64,000 nucleotides of DNA, from contig VZRN01001109.1 of assembly GCA_013397935.1 (NCBI GenBank), positions 62,001-126,000 on the forward strand. Reading direction: 5' to 3'. Source of the stretch: Dasyornis broadbenti. Lineage: Eukaryota; Chordata; Aves; Passeriformes; Dasyornithidae. The notes beneath the pieces were generated by a model, which was not told the origin of the DNA, did no database searches, and saw only the letters and a program-made list of their open reading frames with translations. This document shows, piece by piece, positions 27,801 to 39,800 of this stretch (position 1 is its first letter; each line of letters starts with the position of its first letter). The position numbers were made by a program, and so were the translations under genes.

Positions 27801-30800
27801 TTTACAAAAGCTAGTTTGCTCCTGCAGATGGAGAGTTAGGATGCAAGGCTTTAACATATGTTTACATAGCAGACATTTGTCACAAGTCCCTCATGCTTGA
27901 TGGTGCTGGGGAGTAGTGAGTCAGCAAGAGGTTCTTTGTAGAAGGGCCTATTTGTAAACAGATCAGAACTCCAAAAGTTTTGTGTAAAATATTTACGTGC
28001 TTTAGGTATCTAGGGATGTGTTCATGAAATTGATTGCATCTGTTTGGGAACACTTTGTTGTTGCTTTAATGTGAGCTGTCACACTTGCAGTTTTTTGATG
28101 TGCCATAGGAGTATTCATAAATCACATGTTCCTTTATTTAGTGCCTCAGATACCTGAGGCATACTTGCAAAGAAACATTCTGAAACTAGAACTTGCTTTT
28201 TGGGGTTGGAGCATTAAGAGAAAAGCAGAATTATACATATTCATAATATATACTAAAGTATATTTAGTGAGGGTTGAGTCCCATGAGTAGAGGTAAAAAT
28301 CAATCCTTTTCTAAAATTTGTTTTCTTTCTGGAAGCAGCATCCTGTATTGAAGTTCAAGTATGGTTAAAACTATGAGAACTTTCAGAGTGAGTTCTTTTT
28401 GAGAGCAACTGGTTTCAGTTTTCACTTCAATAGCAGCTTAAGCAGCCATTCAGTACTATTCCAGGTAGCAGAAAGTCTAATAGCACTTTTCATAGGAGTA
28501 TATCCTGTAGAACTAGTGCTGCAGTAGCATATTTTGAAGTCAGCTAGCAACACTTATGGAACTATATAAATCTCTCGTTTCTAAAGAGATACACCTTGAG
28601 GAAAATACTCGAAGTCTTTACATTTCTTCCATGATGAAATGAAAAGGCAAGTTTTGTTCAAGACATGGAGGCAGGCCTGGCTCTTTGTGAAACTTTTTAG
28701 TTCTCATTCTATATTAAATGTAAAAGAATAACAGGTTTACTCAGCACTAGTTCAAACTGGACATCACAAAGGACTGGCTTATGCAAAAAGGCACGAGCCA
28801 TAGGGACTGTATTGTAGTAAGAACAAAATCACAACTGTATGAGCTTGTTAGAATAGACAAGCTCTGTACATACCAAACTCTGCATTGAGGTGGTGGTTTT
28901 CACTCTTAGCCTCAGATTTTGGTAGGGATTTTTGTTTGGTATGAAAATCACAGAAGAGGGAACAGAGTTCTCACTTTGGATTCCCAGTGCATTCTGTGAC
29001 TGGTTTTCTGTAGTGTAATGTGTTACAATGCAGTGCTTTGTAAGTTCTGTCTTTCAGGATAGTATGTCCTGTTGGAGTAGCTGACCCTGGAAACTATCCG
29101 TTTCATATGAATACACGTAGTGTGAAATAAATGTCAGGTTTGATTTTGCTTTACTTTATTACATAAAGCATCAGGAGATGTTCACAGAAAAATGCCAGTT
29201 CTACTATATGAGCATTTTTCAAATTCCTTGGTTATGTGTTAACTTCTAGTCAGGTGTTAGACTAGCCCCTACCTTCCTACTGAAAACTTGTACCTCATGT
29301 CTGTGCTTTGTGGCAAATGTCCCATAAGAAATGACAGTTTTGGGAGGATGGAATTTCTGTAGCAGTTGGACAAAGCCATTCATTTTGAAAACCAAAACCT
29401 CCCTTCTGAGTTGTCAGAGACGTTGGTGAGGCGGTGTCATGGGCAGCTCTCCCGTGCTCAGCTTACTGCAGAGCAGGGTTGGTATGCAGTGTTCTGACAT
29501 TCCTGCAGAGGCTGCCTTCAGATCCCCTCGTGGTTTCTCTGTGAAAGAGAAGGCACTTCCTTTCAGCACAGCTCTGGAGTCTGCACGTTTTGGGCAGTCG
29601 TTCCTAACACTGAAGTTGAGTGCTTGAAAATAAAATTCAACTAAATCACACTGCGGTGTTGTGAAGTCTGTCTTTTCTCTCTCTCAGTCCAGGAGAAGTA
29701 AGATCTAAGGTATGCTGCTCTTAATTTACTATTCTAACACTGAAGGCACGTAGCACTGCATATTATTGAGGTGTCTGTATTTGTTCTGTGCCTTCCTTGC
29801 TATATGTTGGGTTTAGTATTTATTTGCAGCTGCAATAGCATGTTGCTGAGATGATCATTTATTAGCTGGGCATAGAGTGGTGTGATCCTTTCCTATCCCA
29901 CAAAAGTGCCACTGTTGTTTTGCATTAATTTAAATTAAAAGCATCCAGCACCAAACAAAGCAAGTATTTTGTGGATTGTACTGAGATGTCTTCAGGATGG
30001 ACAGAGAGGCCTTGGTTACAGGCTGTGCTGATATAGTTCAAGACTTCAGCCTTTATAAAAGAAAAAAAGAAGGGGGGCAAAAAAAGAAAAAAGAGTGGTT
30101 TGGTGTTACTGGTCTCCCATCTAAGGAGACAGAGGGTACAGAATGGAATGGGACTGGTGTTTGTTACAAATAGATAAGCTTTTTGATGTTCTGAAATAGG
30201 CACGTGAAGTTTCTGCCAGTAGTACACAATGAAGAAGTTAACTTTTAAACCATGCTCTTGTGCTTAGCAGGATTTCAGATAACATGTAAAGGCAGTAGGA
30301 GTGTCTGCAAATAGTTTGTTACTTTAACAAAAACAAAAGAGATGTCTGATTGCTAAAATAGCTCACTAATACTATTTAAACTCACAATTTGGCGTTCACA
30401 GCACCAAATGTTACGGGAGCATTGCAGAAATGTTATAGGAAGCTGTTGGAAGCAGACTTCCATTCAGTTAAACCAAAAGTGAAACTAGTTATCAGACCGT
30501 GGATATCACACATCTTCAGCGGGAGAAGTATGTTTTTAAAAATGAATTGTTGCACTGACCTAGATACACTGACAGAGAATCACTAAGACTTCAGTATCAG
30601 GTTATAGCTGTGTCTGTAGCTGTAAGGATAATGATGGAGTGATTGTATACTTCTGTGAGACAAGGGTAGATAGTTTCCATCAGAAATAGTAAATCTGAAG
30701 TTTGACTGTAATACCATTCTCTTTAGAGATGGAAGCAAGACTGATCTAAAGTGTTATTGTGTATTGATGCAAGCACAAGCCCAGCTTTATTGATAATGTT

Positions 30801-33800
30801 TTGCTGTTGTGCAGAACAGCTCCTGACAAGGATAAGGTAGGAGGCCTGAGCAGCTGAGCGTTGGGAACTCAGCTGGCCTCATGCCGGCTCACTTGAGCAG
30901 TCAGTGCCACTTTCTGCGTAAAGCTCAGAGGAAAGCCTATAATGCTGCAGGTGGCGCTGACATTGTGGGCACCAGTGACAGAGATCAAAAAGGTGGCAGC
31001 CATTCTGTAGCTGGAAGATGAGGAGCTGAACCCAGTACAATGTGAATTGCCATCTGTCTATTTCTCAGCTCAGGCACCACTGCTAAAGGTACAGAAACCA
31101 CAGCTGTATGACAAACTGTGCCTTACATAGGCTTTCAATAAAAGGATTCTTCTGTAAATTCCTCATGCTCAGACTGGATTTCCAGAACTGTGTGTACACA
31201 GGTATCTGCATCATTTCGGTGTGATATTTATTATGTTGTATAAATATTGGTGTCACTTCATAAAATTATTTAGTATTCAGCTAATGCAACTTCAAAATCA
31301 GATGTTACTTCACTGAAAAATATTGGTCTCTCTCCATCCAGTTTAATAGACTGAAGGCTTCTCAACTGTGTTGTTTTATGCTTGTCTTCCTGCTTATTAC
31401 ATGAATCCTACAGTTTTTGTGTTAGTAACAATTTTTAAAACTAGTCTGGAAGTTCCTTCTGTAATCTTGCAGATGTCTTTGTGTTGGGACGCTGAAGAAA
31501 GACAGTGGGAAAGAAACAACTTTTTCAAAAGGGATAAAGCTGAAATGCCATCTCTAAAAATGGTGGTGGAGTAGCAAGGTAGATGGACTAATTCACCTCA
31601 GATCCTGTTCATTGACTATGTCTTGTGAATGAGAAATAGAGCATGGCAAAATTATGCATAATGGCAATATGCTGCTTACATTTTGGGAAACCTATCACTC
31701 GGTCAATTACATTGTTCAATAAACTTATGCTTTGAAAGCAGCACCAGTCTACCTGCAGTGTTTCACGTTAAGCTGGAAAGAGAGTGTGTGATTCTGAGAA
31801 AACAAAACAACAATATCCTCTCTTCACATTCAATTTACTGCAAGTAGGTTTTAGGAGGTGTATCACATCACCTTGTCTTTTGTTATTGACAAAATGGAGG
31901 TTTCTCTTAAAGCTGCTTTGTTTTTAAAGAAAAGTAAACTGCTTATTTCAAGCAAGGTTCTGTCTCCTGTATTTTTAAGTTGAGTATGTCAGGGCTGTAC
32001 CAGCTTTATCTCTCCCAGCATTGCTTTTCTACAGGCAAAATCAATCAAATAAAGGTAGTAGAACCATTTTAATTTTTTTTTTTTCTTTCTCGTATTGATA
32101 CTGTGGAACTGTTTTTGTGCTTAAGGATGTAGTTGTTGCAGTATTTCCTGACAACAACCTTCAGGGAATGACTAGTGTAGAGATGCCAGACTGTAGAGGT
32201 TGGTAGAGCAACCTCTGGACTCTCTTCGAACGTGTGTGTCCATCCCATAAGCTCCATACTGTTGACAAAAATGTTATATTACAACTTTTCGTCTCAAGCC
32301 CCCAAATACTGAATTAAGATTTCTTTAAACCCAGTTCATCCAGTTATGAATGAACATCTTAAAGGTTGCAAGCAACAAACTTAAATGGGTTTTCTTTATT
32401 CCTTAGCTTCTAGCTAGCATTGTATTCCTTATGGAACAGGTTAAAAGCTTTGGGTTTTTGTTACCTACTAGTGTATAATTACTGTACTAGTAGGTGTCTG
32501 GCAACCAGGGAGTCCAGCAGTACACAGAAAAGTGAACCTTGCTGTAAAGCTGGAAATTTATTTTAAAAGAAGGGAATTTATTTGTAGTACACCTGCTGCA
32601 AATCTGAATAGGTCTAGATTATGATAAGACAGAGAAACCTTAAAGCCAGGAAAAATCTGCATTATGATAGGACAGAGGAACCTTAAAGTCAAAAAAATAC
32701 TTTTTTGGAGGAGGCATGGTGTCCTAGGCCTGTACGTGTTACTGCTTGTTTAGTCACACAACTGTGCTTTTAAAGGATGCTAAAAAGGTCCATCTGGGTT
32801 TTTAAATTATTTTGATTTTCCTTCAATTTGCTATAAGTTTTAGACAAAAATTTAAGTCACTCAAATCACTTACCAAACCAAAGCATTAGAGCGTAATGGC
32901 ATCTAATTCAATCCTGCAAAAACAATATTATTGCAAATACCATTTTCACAACTGGTTTTACTTTGCTTTTATTAAGAATGAAAAGTACTGTTTCATTTTC
33001 AGTACTCTATCCTCCCTGTCTCAGGAGAGTAAAATACCGATGCTGTTTCTCTAAGATGGTGGTTCCTTAACTATTTGATAGCAAACCAAATGTATTTAAC
33101 AGAAACTGCCTAATAACAGATCTTTTGCAGTGGCATGTCTGATTTGTATGAAACATTGCTGTAATTGGCTTCATTGGTACTGTCAGAGTGAACTTTAAAT
33201 GAAAGTGACAGTAACTAGTCCAGACTTTTTTCATTTTGTGCAGAGTAAAACTATTAGACAGTAAGTGACTTACTGGTTTTTCTGCTTTCAATTAGCAACC
33301 CAATTTTATACTCTTTTAATTATCATTTATTTGGATTCCCCCCTTACACTCAGAGCTTGGCAGCCAAACCAGCTGATTTAGTATTTGGCACAACTGAGGG
33401 GATGAAAATTTCTTCTATAAAGCTTTCTCTAGAGGATATGTTTCTGGCAGCATAGCTTTTCTCTGGAAGAGGCAAATCTCTTAATATCTCCTTACTAGCT
33501 TCTTTTGTGCCCAGCTCTGAATCCACTATTTGAGAAGTGGTTATAACAGCGGGGGCTGAAGCCTCCAAAGTAAAGCTTTAATGTAAACTGTAACCAGATA
33601 GGACATATGAACAGTTCCTAAATTAGATTCAAAAAGGTAATGTTGGTATATGTGTAAGTTGTCCCTGTAACTGTTCCAAGAGATTAATTGTCATGTCCTT
33701 GCATGTTCTTAGTGGAGGGGGAATTAGTGTTGTAAACTGACCTTTGAGAGTAAACTAGAGGACATGGCAGGGGTTGGGGATGCTTTTAAAAAGGGACGGG

Positions 33801-36800
33801 AAAGGGAAAGACTGGATGGTTTAGGGACTGAAGGAGAGGTGACACTCTGAAACCTTACTGGGCTGGGAGAAGTGGCCATTTCTGAGCCTACAGTTATAGC
33901 TCTCTCCCCTCTGCTGTCAGACAGAGGAGGCAGGGAAGCACCAGCGCAAAAAAAAAAAAAAAAAAAAGAGGAAGTAGGAAGGACATCTTGCTTTCCTATT
34001 ACTAGTACTGAACTCAAAACATGGATAACATCATCTGCTCTGGAGCCCACTGCATGTGTGGGTTTTAAAAAAGGTCCACCATCTGGTGGCTGGGCTTCTC
34101 TTTTTGTCAACTTCTGGCTACTCTGTAAACTGTTTGGGGAGTGTGGAGGGAGGCTGTTTATATTGACATTAAGTCAGTTACCAGAGGAATCTCTTTTTTA
34201 ACCTCCTTTTGTAATCCTCAGGGTTAAATGTTTTCAGCTCATAGTTCAGTTGCAGTTATTTGTAGCTGGCATTCACATTTGCTCTGTAATTCAATTTAGA
34301 TGATGCTGCTTTGCCTAAATTGGAGTAGACTAGTAGAAGGAGCTTGGTGCATGTAGAAACCGATCACTGACTCCATAGTTAAGGTCATCCAAGTAAAGCT
34401 GTAAATATTTCCCCTCAGTTTTAAGGTATAGTTATCTTGCTTGAATTCACTTGTGGAATTGTGATTGATACTGTCAGATCTTGTGTCAATTTTTTTAGCT
34501 ACTAAAAATGCTGACTAACAACCTTATTGCCATCAGACAAGTACTGTAATATTCTCATTAATCCATGTGGTTTCAGCTCCAGCTGTTTGCTAGTTATTTA
34601 TTCATTAGAGTCTATTTTCTGAATAGCTTCCAGCTACACATTCTTCAGAGAGATGAGATTTTATTCATACGTGTATCTACTTATAGGTGAGGAATTTGAA
34701 ACTGGAGCATGAGCAGGAGAAAAACAAGATCTTGTCAGAAGCATTAGAGACACTTGCTACCGAACACCATGAACTAGAGCAGTCTCTGGTTAAGGGATCT
34801 CCTCCTCTCAGCATCCTCAGTGAAGAGCAGTTCTATGATGCTGTTTCAGGTAAGTGATGATGTCCAGAATGTGAGTATGCAGACAGCATGCGTGTAGTGA
34901 ATGTATTGGGGGCGGATGGGGGAAGAAGGTGGGAGCAGTCTCACTTTGAGTGAAATCTCTGCCTTTCTAACATGGACCTAATTTTAGGAGTATGCTTGAT
35001 GTGTTTTATGAACAGGGCTCTAAAAATTTGCCAGAGTTTCCCTGTAGAATTGTATTTCTTCACCTTAGCATGAGCAAAGGTTACAAAACTACAGGACAGT
35101 AATGAAAGGCATGATTGCTTGGGTGTCCATGCCCTTGTTTTAAATAGCAAAACACAAGGCTCCTATTTTGGGAGAGGTAACTTGTGTCTTGTAGCCTTCT
35201 GACTTGCTTTGTCCAAAGTGTTGTGTGCTTTTTTCCTTTTGTCTTGTTGTTAAGATCAGACTATAAAAATCCCTAGTTTTGAGGTATAATGATGTTAAGA
35301 AAGGCTTGTTCCGTTTCAATTTTGTATACCTGAAGTGTTAAATGTGAAAGAAAAGGATGAATCAAAATCCTGCATACATTTCTTAAATGTCTTTTCTTTC
35401 CCTATCTGTTCTTCAGTTTAGTATCTCTTATAATTTCATATGCAGAATGCTCAAATAGTGATTTTTGAAAGATTCGGAACTGCCTGAGATGATTACAACA
35501 CGCATTTGTACAGAGAGGCTGTACATAATGCAGCTCAGTAGTAGCTCTAACTGGATGATCCAGCAGTATACACCTGTCTACAACAATGAAGGATCTGGAA
35601 AGGCTTGAGGGTGAACATAATCTAACTGTAGCAGACAATTGGGTTGTGATGGCAAACTTCACTAGCAAGTATGGGGTTACTTTTTTCTGTGAACTGAAGT
35701 GTCTGATGCTTCTGACAGATGAGAAAAGCAGTGTTCCCAGACTCCTTGATAGGTGTTCTGCAGTGAGAAACTTAAGCGGTGAAAAAACAGGCAAAAAAAG
35801 TTTATGCCCAGGAACACAGTGAAGCAATTTTGTGAAGCAGACTTTGCTGTTTGGCACAGTAGCAAATTTGTCAAGCCTTCAAGGAGGAGCAGAGACTAAG
35901 GAACAGTAGAAACAGGTTTTTCAATGAGAACCAAAGGAACAATTCTGCTGAAAGGCCTCAGGCTCTTTTGATTGTCAACAAAGCAGAGAATAGTTCTTTA
36001 TCTGATGCTGTTGGAATGTAGTCTCTCTAGCTGGGCTTGCTGGGCTTGCTTTGTGCATATGAGAGAATATTCAGCTTTAAAGAGCTGCTAGTTGATACAT
36101 ATCATAACTGACCTAATCTCCAAATACTGTTGAATGAAAGTGTCCAAAGCCACCTCTCTTTTTGTCAGAGGTGGTGGTCTTGTCCTTGGAAGTTACAAAC
36201 AAATTGCATCAAGTGGATTTGTAAAACTGTGAAACTTGCTGTGTGCATATATATGCAAACATACATTAAAAAATCCCCACTTGATTTCTTTCTCCTTTTG
36301 GAGAAGTTACTTGACATAATTCATCTTAATTGCATTTTAAATAATTTTCTGGGACAGTCTCACTTTCTTGGCTCTCTGTCAATTTGATCAGACTAATGTT
36401 AGATTCTCTTCTCTAGGTTGTTCACATTTAGTGCTTTGCGGAGATTAGGGTCCTTTCTGTCTCTGAAAGGGGGCGGGAATGGGGAGGTGGCTAGAAAAAG
36501 GGAAATGTGACATGTTTTCCTGACTGCTGCATGCATGTTATCAGTTTCACTTTAAGCATAAAAGGAATTAATTTTCCTTTGGCATGGTTTGAGGAGAGGT
36601 TTTTTTACTCATCACTGGGATCCTGGTAAAGCTTCCTAGCCTTCTTTCTTTTCTGCCATGTCCAGGGAGTCTCAGCTTAGAAGGCTTCTTGTCTCTGGAT
36701 GACAAGAATACAGTGAGAGCAGAGAATTTGGGGATATTTGATACTGGCTCAAAGTTTGTGAATATGGGTCTTTTTTCTGAGGCTAATGAGAGGAGAGGTA

Positions 36801-39800
36801 TAATTATAAATTTTTCATAATATAGAGCAGTGTCTAGGTCTGATCATCAGAAGCTAAAAATTTTTGTCTCTCGAAATCTGAATTGCTACAACTGTCTGCA
36901 AAGCTTTTGCTTAATCTGATTTGTAAACGGATGTTGTTTAAGTTAAATTATATTGATTTTGGACAAATAGCCATATTCATAAATTATCTTTCTAAACTGT
37001 ATAGGAGATTGAGCAAACACCAATGTATTTTAACAGGGTGATATAACAAGTTATAATGTCTGTCAGTGGGAAAATGCCACTACTTAGACTATTTTTTCTA
37101 TCAGGATGCCATCTTTTTCTGCTTGCAGTTCTATGAATTTTTAAATCCCTGCTGTAGGAGTGAGTTTAGAAGTGAGAGTGTTGCATAAGTAGGCTTGCAC
37201 TTTGAGCTGAAGAATTGTTAGTTTTGACTTGACAGGTTGAAAGAAGATGCCACCGCTGCTTTTTGTTTTGATGGTTTTTTTTTTAAGAATTTTGTCGTAT
37301 ATAAGACATTTCTTGTTTACTCTCAAAAGGAGCATCACTAATGGGACAATTCAGAGCAATTTGCAAGCAGATTTTTGAGGAAGAGATGTATCAAAAAGGA
37401 TGTATTCACTGCAGCATCTGCTTGTCCCCATTTGCCATGCTCTGGTTCACACTGTAGAACAATCTGATTGCTTCTGAATGAAGCTGAATTAGAAGATACA
37501 GTCCAGTTCCTATTGGACACTTAGTCTGTGGCAGCAGAGTAGAGCAGATCTGAAGAGAACACCACTAGAAATGTATCTGGTTCGATTGTCAAGTCCTCAG
37601 CACCATCTGTTCCTCTTGCAAATCTGCTCCAGCGGAGCCATGCTACCTGCTAGTATTGGCATAGGCTGAATTGTTCACTGTTAAGTCTGTGGTGTGTGGT
37701 TCTGTTTGTAGAAATTGTGGCCAGTTACCGAAATACTTTCTTTTCCAAAACTGTAGTCAGAAAAGTGTTTGCAATGTGGTAAGATTAGAAAATAAACTCC
37801 AACTTCAGTAAGTAAAGTCTCATCTCTTTTAAGCTATATGATGCTGTCAGTACTTTTTGACTGTTGCAGTAGTTCCTAAATCCCAGCAATGAGGGAAATA
37901 TTAAAGGAAGAACCTACAGAAAATGCAAGTTATTTGTGTTACCAAATGGTATCCAGTGTTAAGAAGAGGAAAGTTAAGGGTGTTATTAATCTGAACTCTG
38001 ATAGCCATAGGTCAGTTAACAGTGCTTCCTGGTGTGCTGATCCTCTCGTCATGGGAGTGGTGGAAATGTGTAATTAAACTCGATACCACACAGAGTGCTG
38101 CAGCTCTCACTTTCAGGATTGAATGCTTAACATGTGTCAAACTCTTCTATGTTTAAAGCAGGGTGGGGTGGAACGGGAGGGCTCTGGGGAAGGGAAGAAG
38201 CACTGAACAAGTAGCAAAATTCAAAAAGACCAATGCCATCTCCTAGAGAGCTGGAAAAGTAACTAGCTTTGATTAATACAGACCTGAGGAGCATATGGAA
38301 ATAAAATACAAATGCAGAGTCCATCCACATTGCTGAAGAGTGGCTAAAGCAGGTCAAGAATTAAAGGGAAAAGGTACTTCATTTTTGCCTTGCAGATAAG
38401 ATTCCCTTCTCATATGCAAGTTGTGAAGCTTATTTGGGAAGAGTTTAGATCTGTCTTCGTTTATCCCTTTTAATAGGTTTTATCTGAGAGGTGGGGTTTT
38501 TTTCTGCAAACAGGTTTTTTGTGTGTATTGAGAGGGTTATTGATGGTAGATGCAATTATTGCGTAGATGCAATCTTGCAATAAAAAACAGTTATTTAGTT
38601 ACAGGGACATTTAAGTACACTGAAGCTAACCTGCCATAGTACAGCTTCTGCTGGTAGCTACCACTACTGGGTGCTGTGTTTATAAATAACACGCCTAAAT
38701 GGTACAAGAAGTAACAGACTACGTCCGTTGCTTTTGCTTGCTTCCTGGTTTGTCTGGTCTCATCAGACCACTTAAAAGTAAAAATGGTACAAAAAGCATG
38801 GAAACCTCTTGCCCTTCCTTCCTTAGAGTAGTTTGTCAAGTGGCTTTTTTCTGAATGTGTACCAAAAGTACTTCGCAGCCTCTGTGAGAACATTGCTGCC
38901 CGTGACTTTCTGCCTTGAATAGAGTTAAAAGAATGAATTCAGGTGTCTCAGAGGGATGGGAAACACCTGGTCATAATTGAAACCCAACAGTGCCAGTGGT
39001 TAAACACTATCTTTCTCAGGTTTATTTATTAATCAAAACCCAGCAGTGCCAATGGTTAAACACTATCTTTCTCAGGTTTATTTATTAATCAAAAACATTG
39101 GCCTAACTTTTCTATCTGTGTCTGAAGACTTAGAAGTTGTTGCAATAGGAAATTAGGTCCCTTGAGTTAAGTTTCTGTCTTTGCTTCTACTGTTACCCCT
39201 TGCTCCCCCACTTTTGCAAGATGTAGCTGGTGTTTGTACTGTTACTCTTTCAGGTTTCATGAGCTGGAGAGCTTCCTAGTCAGCCTGGTCCTGTCTCAGA
39301 GATCACTTTAAAATTTTGGCTTCTGAACAGGGACTCATTCCTTCTCCCCCCTCCTCAGCCCACAACCCCTTAAGTTCAGTAAAAAAACCCCTCATTTGCT
39401 CCTAGTCATCTGTTTGACAGCTGCTCTGTAGAAACTTGTGAATATAAATCTTTTTTTGCAGTGACGGGGGAGTATGCAAATCTTAATTCAGAAAAGAGTT
39501 CGCTGCAAGTGCACAGGGAAAAGCTCAGTTTGAGTTGCCTGTTGATGTGCGCTCACAATACAATACTAGGCTTGTTCACTGTGATACCTTAATAAACTCT
39601 CAAGGCTTGCTAAGTTCATTGGGTTAAAGGAGGTAGCCAAGGTTTAGGGATTGGAGGCTGAGATCTTTGATGGCAGGAGCTGTTGTAGACATACTTTCTC
39701 AATTTTTCAGGAAAATGGGTGAGGCTTCTCTAGAGAGCAATTTCCTACAACAGTTGTATTTCATTCTTCTACTGTTTCTTATTGTATAGCATGGTGTTGT

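Larger units (their letters stand above)
14818..34686. other. 19.9-kb intron with CpG island
   Basis: The largest intron in the window. It contains the CpG island and N gap (about 16.6-17.35 kb), an antisense CR1 copy (about 23885-24258), a short hairpin-capable palindrome (23055-23100), a tandem duplication (32618-32694) and an A19-type homopolymer (about 33949-33967). No coding exon consistent with the gene lies in it: exons at 14817 and 34687 join without residue loss. Confidence 0.8.

Noticed and set aside
33930..33975. A-rich run suggesting a processed pseudogene tail
   Set aside because: The sequence before it shows no recognisable cDNA or target duplication; a simple homopolymer explains it.
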